64,000 nt of DNA from positions 3,680,501 through 3,744,500 of the forward strand of contig NC_080559.1 in NCBI RefSeq assembly GCF_030253575.1. Reading direction: 5' to 3'. The DNA comes from Rhododendron vialii. Taxonomy: Eukaryota > Streptophyta > Magnoliopsida > Ericales > Ericaceae. Positions 61,201 to 64,000 of this stretch are shown one piece after another (position 1 is the stretch's first letter; each line of letters begins with the position of its first letter). The translations under genes were made by a program, and so were the position numbers. Below the pieces are notes generated by a model. It did no database searches. It had not been told where the DNA came from and saw only the letters and a list, made by a program, of their open reading frames with translations.

Positions 61201-63304
61201 CTGGAGGTCACGGGTTCAAGTCACAGAAACAGCCTCTCTGCTTGCAGGGGTAAGGCTGCGTACATCAACCCTTCCCCAGACACCGCAATGGCGGGAGTCT
61301 CATGCACTAGGTTTGCCCTTTTAGGTAGACTTGTATCTAACATGCTAAAACTTAGTCCACGGACCACGAGCATCTGCAACAATGAATTCAGGATATTTCC
61401 GGGGAAAGAAATACCTTTAAATTCTATACAAATACCACTCCACAATAGTTTTATGAGTTTGCATAAATTTTGCAATCAATATAGTAACTCATCAACTACT
61501 TACAAGTTTACATTGCAAAAAACTACTTTAATTATTTAAGCTGCTGTACGTGTTGCACATTTATGCTAACATGGTGGTTCACTGACTCCTATCTCAATAC
61601 TGCACATATTGAGACAGCGTTGTTTTAAACATATACGTTTGGAACTTATTTCGGTATTTTTTACTTTTTGTAACTTTTGTTTAACTTTTCAACATAATTT
61701 TAGGGGTTAAACGTTTGTCTTGATGAGATGAATCGGAAAAGTATAAAAATATGGATGGATATTGAAATTTTTTAAATAAGACGGCATTTAAGCTCCAAAA
61801 GACAGCTGTTTGATACTTTTTTCATCTTTAGTGAACTTTGTTTTTTTTGCTTTTGGTCATAATTTTGTACTTTTTAGACTCCTCTCGTCGAGACAGATGA
61901 TTAATCCCAAAAAAAATCAAGCGAATTTAACAAAAATTTAGAAAAGAGAACAAAACACACAAAACAAAGAAATAAGTCAAGTTTAGAAGAACTCAGCCTG
62001 AGTTCTCAATTTGCATTTAACATAATGGCATTAAGCCGAGAAAGACGGGAGGAGAAGAACAATAAGGAGACGCACCTAAAGTGGCCTAGGATGCCAGCTA
62101 CAGCCATAGTCATTCCAGCAAAGTAGGTGTAGGTGTCACCAACAAAAACTGAAGAAGGATACCTAGAATAGAGCCAAGAAAGTTTCAATGGTCACATGAT
62201 TATGCCACAAGAATTCTTCTGAACCTTTTTTTCCTGGAAGTAAATCTGAAGCACTAAATATGACTCATACCAGTTGTAGGAAAGTAAAGCCAAAGAAGTG
62301 GCAAGTAATGGTTGAACAAGGTAAATAGAGAATGCATGGGCCTGTTTATACTCAGGGTCAGAAGATACTCCAATTTGAATTACATTATGTACCAAGATCT
62401 GCAAAACAGAACTACGTGTCAGAGTAGATCAAAGAATTAACATTCTAATGTTGCGCAACATCGGGCACTTACAGCAGACGAGATCACAACTGTCTGCCCA
62501 ACTTCTAAGCCATTCAAACCAGCATGGATGTTGATAGAGTTTGTGCAAAAAATGGCCAAAAGCCACATATAAAGCTTATATATCCACCCTGTTCACATCA
62601 GCAATGGTGGAAGAGCAAGATATGAATCAACCACTTGAAGTTTGAAGGATTAACATTTATTACTCTCTCAAATAATGAATGTAAACTAAAGTCCTAAATC
62701 ATATTGTGCTCCCAATAATTCTCACAACACCCCATAATTCTCCTTATTCATTATACCGTCTAAGGAAGTGACAGATAAAGTTGAAAGCCAAGACAAAATC
62801 GAAGATTGGCAGATGAGAGATAAATTAGCAGTTCCTTGAGATAAAAGAACCCCCCATTATCTTTTCACTACCCAACAATGTTAAAAGGTCCACAAAATAA
62901 AAGGTCCACAAAATAATTGCATTATGCTGCTAAGATGAAAAAATGAAGAAGTTAAAAGATGTTCTCAGTTTCAGAATGAGTACCTAGATCCAAAATCTCA
63001 AGTCCAACGTAAGGAATGAGAGGCTTTGGTATAATAATAGTTGTATGCCCAGCATAGGCCATCAAAAGAGGAAGAGCAGCAATTGATGGCAGTGCAAGTT
63101 TCCTGCTCTTCAAAATTGTATAAAATTACACCACGATTTAGTTTGCACTAATTATCAAAGTATTGCTAAGGGTATCAATGGTCAAAAAGATGGATCGCTA
63201 AACCATACTCACACTCTCCAAGGGACATCCAAGACATCGTCAACAAATCCAAGCAACATCATGAAGCAGATTGATGCCAATGCCGCATTGTACTCAACAA
63301 GCCA
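58265..63304 (-). CDS. ALG7: UDP-GlcNAc:dolichyl-phosphate GlcNAc-1-phosphotransferase (ALG7/DPAGT1), 3' part
   Basis: Nine exons on the minus strand: 63304-63213, 63102-62984, 62588-62473, 62398-62271, 62162-62076, 60657-60597, 60486-60446, 60354-60234 and 58324-58265. They encode the last 274 residues in one frame. The enzyme makes GlcNAc-PP-dolichol, the first step of N-glycan precursor assembly, in the ER membrane; it is the tunicamycin target. Family motifs are LGFVDDVLD (catalytic Asp pair), [74 protein letters not shown], and the C-terminal LTGWYK. Hydrophobic helices run throughout. The N-terminal third lies beyond the right edge: I found no exon in 63305-64000. Introns before exons 60657 and 58324 are enlarged by a SINE with a solo LTR and by a Helitron. 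No break is seen in the visible part. Confidence 0.95.
58813..59799 (+). mobile_element. Non-autonomous Helitron in the last ALG7 intron
   Basis: The 5' end is TCTATAATATAAAATAGAG, preceded by A. The 3' end is CTAG followed by T, with a hairpin (CCGTGCC TTTA GGCACGG) about 10 bp upstream. This fits insertion between A and T, a 5' TC, a 3' CTRR and a terminal stem-loop without inverted repeats or target duplication. The length is about 987 bp. There is no Rep/helicase frame and no recognisable captured exon. It lies on the strand opposite to ALG7 transcription. Confidence 0.82.
61041..61148 (+). mobile_element. Solo LTR of the TRIM family
   Basis: TGTTGGGATTTGTCCCAC at the start and ACTTTAACA at the end, 108 bp, similar to the LTRs at 12597-12711 and 12843-12954. 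The exact 5-bp repeat CTTGT flanks it (61036-61040 and 61149-61153). No internal sequence or second LTR is present, as after LTR-LTR recombination. Confidence 0.92.
61161..61321 (+). mobile_element. Au-type SINE
   Basis: It begins GGGCGAGCCTGGTGTAACGG (pol III box A within it) and has box B as GGGTTCAAGTC about 35 bp on. It continues with AACAGCCTCT, GGGTAAGGCTGCGTAC and CCTTCCCCAGAC, and ends GGTTTGCCCTTTT. This follows the Au SINE consensus known from many angiosperms, including the T-rich end. The target duplication TAGGTAGACTTGTAT is at 61322-61336 on the right. On the left it is split by the solo LTR (61028-61040 plus 61154-61155). Confidence 0.88.
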
Positions 63305-64000
63305 CTGCACAAATCAAATACTCGAAGTCTCTAATAGTGCAGTCTTATGCTGCTTGAAGCTAATAATTTTTAACAAGTCCCATCGAATAATGCAAAAGCA
63401 AGAGTATTGATATCTTGAAAAGCAAAACATTTATATGACAGACAGGCAAAACAAGAAGATAGGGGGGGGTAATGTAGTAAAACAAGAAGATACTCCAATT
63501 TCCTGCTCTACAAACTCTTTGTCTAGTAAACCACATCCATGGTTCCTTAAGCCAAAACTAAAACGAACAAACATTAGATATTAAGCACAGAATCCTCCCC
63601 AAAATACCCATGTTGGAAGGTAATGTAGTCAAGGTACTGAACTGCAAAATGACCAGTTATCACCATTCAAGTTTGGACTCGAACTAAGTCAAGAATGAAT
63701 AATCATAATCATATATTCTGTAATACTGAATGATCTAACTACTACATCCCAAGAATTGAGCCACAGAAAGTACTGTACATATGATAAATTCTTCCACTCA
63801 TTATTGGTAATATGAAGTACTAAGACAAATAGTTAACTCAGGACAAAGGTGAGAAACTACTCAACTAATCTCCAGAAAAGCCTCATTCTGACCACCAAAG
63901 TTAGGCATAACTCCAATTTTCTCCATTCTATCCAGGTTCAATTTCATTCACAGTGACGACCTATATTGCATGGACAGTCTATTGATAAGGGCTTGACAAG

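Noticed and set aside
61161..61321. A tRNA gene from the box A and box B motifs
   Set aside because: There is no cloverleaf with paired acceptor ends; the body matches an Au-type SINE.

Overview
This is a nuclear segment from a flowering plant, very probably a eudicot. The genes are spliced plant families with GT-AG introns (IQD, PPR, mitochondrial RECA3, PAP16-type phosphatase, plastid FAX). AT-rich introns and spacers are full of (GA)n/(CT)n runs, MITEs, SINEs, a TRIM retrotransposon and a Helitron. The species cannot be named from the sequence alone. Exons were joined by eye from reading frame, splice-site phase and family resemblance.

Layout, left to right. (1) 1.9-4.5 kb, minus: the 5' part of a FAX1/TMEM14-type plastid fatty-acid exporter; its 3' exons were not found before the left edge. 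A 1.48-kb Mutator-like foldback element (9-bp target duplication) sits just upstream of it. (2) 7.3-15.4 kb, plus: a complete 8-exon mitochondrial RECA3 gene (400 aa) whose introns hold an intact 358-bp TRIM and a long foldback. (3) 14.6-16.75 kb and 22.7-24.9 kb: two copies of a segment carrying the last RECA3 exon and its 3' flank; the second exon copy is frameshifted. (4) 18.6-20.8 kb, plus: an intronless organelle-type PPR gene, lying between those two copies. (5) 25.0-29.2 kb, minus: an IQ67-domain (IQD12-like) calmodulin-binding gene with a 2-kb intron made of foldback and 20-bp minisatellite DNA. (6) 33.7-50.1 kb, minus: a tandem array of PAP16-like phosphatases, two intact five-exon copies (401 and 388 aa) and a third reduced to a broken exon 1. 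(7) 50.4-53.0 kb: two tandem-repeat arrays (about 318 bp x 4 and about 90 bp x 4). (8) 53.6-55.9 kb, plus: a plant-specific Trp-rich protein of unknown function whose second exon starts with a 45-bp duplication that also copies the splice acceptor. (9) 58.3-63.3 kb, minus: the last nine exons of ALG7/DPAGT1 (dolichol-phosphate GlcNAc-1-phosphate transferase), running off the right edge; its introns hold a Helitron, a SINE and a solo TRIM LTR.

The genes do not form a pathway. What links them is position. From memory, RECA3 and PAP16 are adjacent in Arabidopsis (At3g10140, At3g10150), and FAX1 and an ALG7 homologue are near each other (At3g57280, At3g57220), so this window may preserve an ancestral block enlarged by local duplication and mobile elements. 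I found no wholly novel biological system. The most useful observations are the duplicated splice acceptor, the 3' UTR-derived C-terminus of one PAP16 copy, the RECA3 terminal-exon duplication, and the TRIM insertion that splits a SINE target-site duplication.
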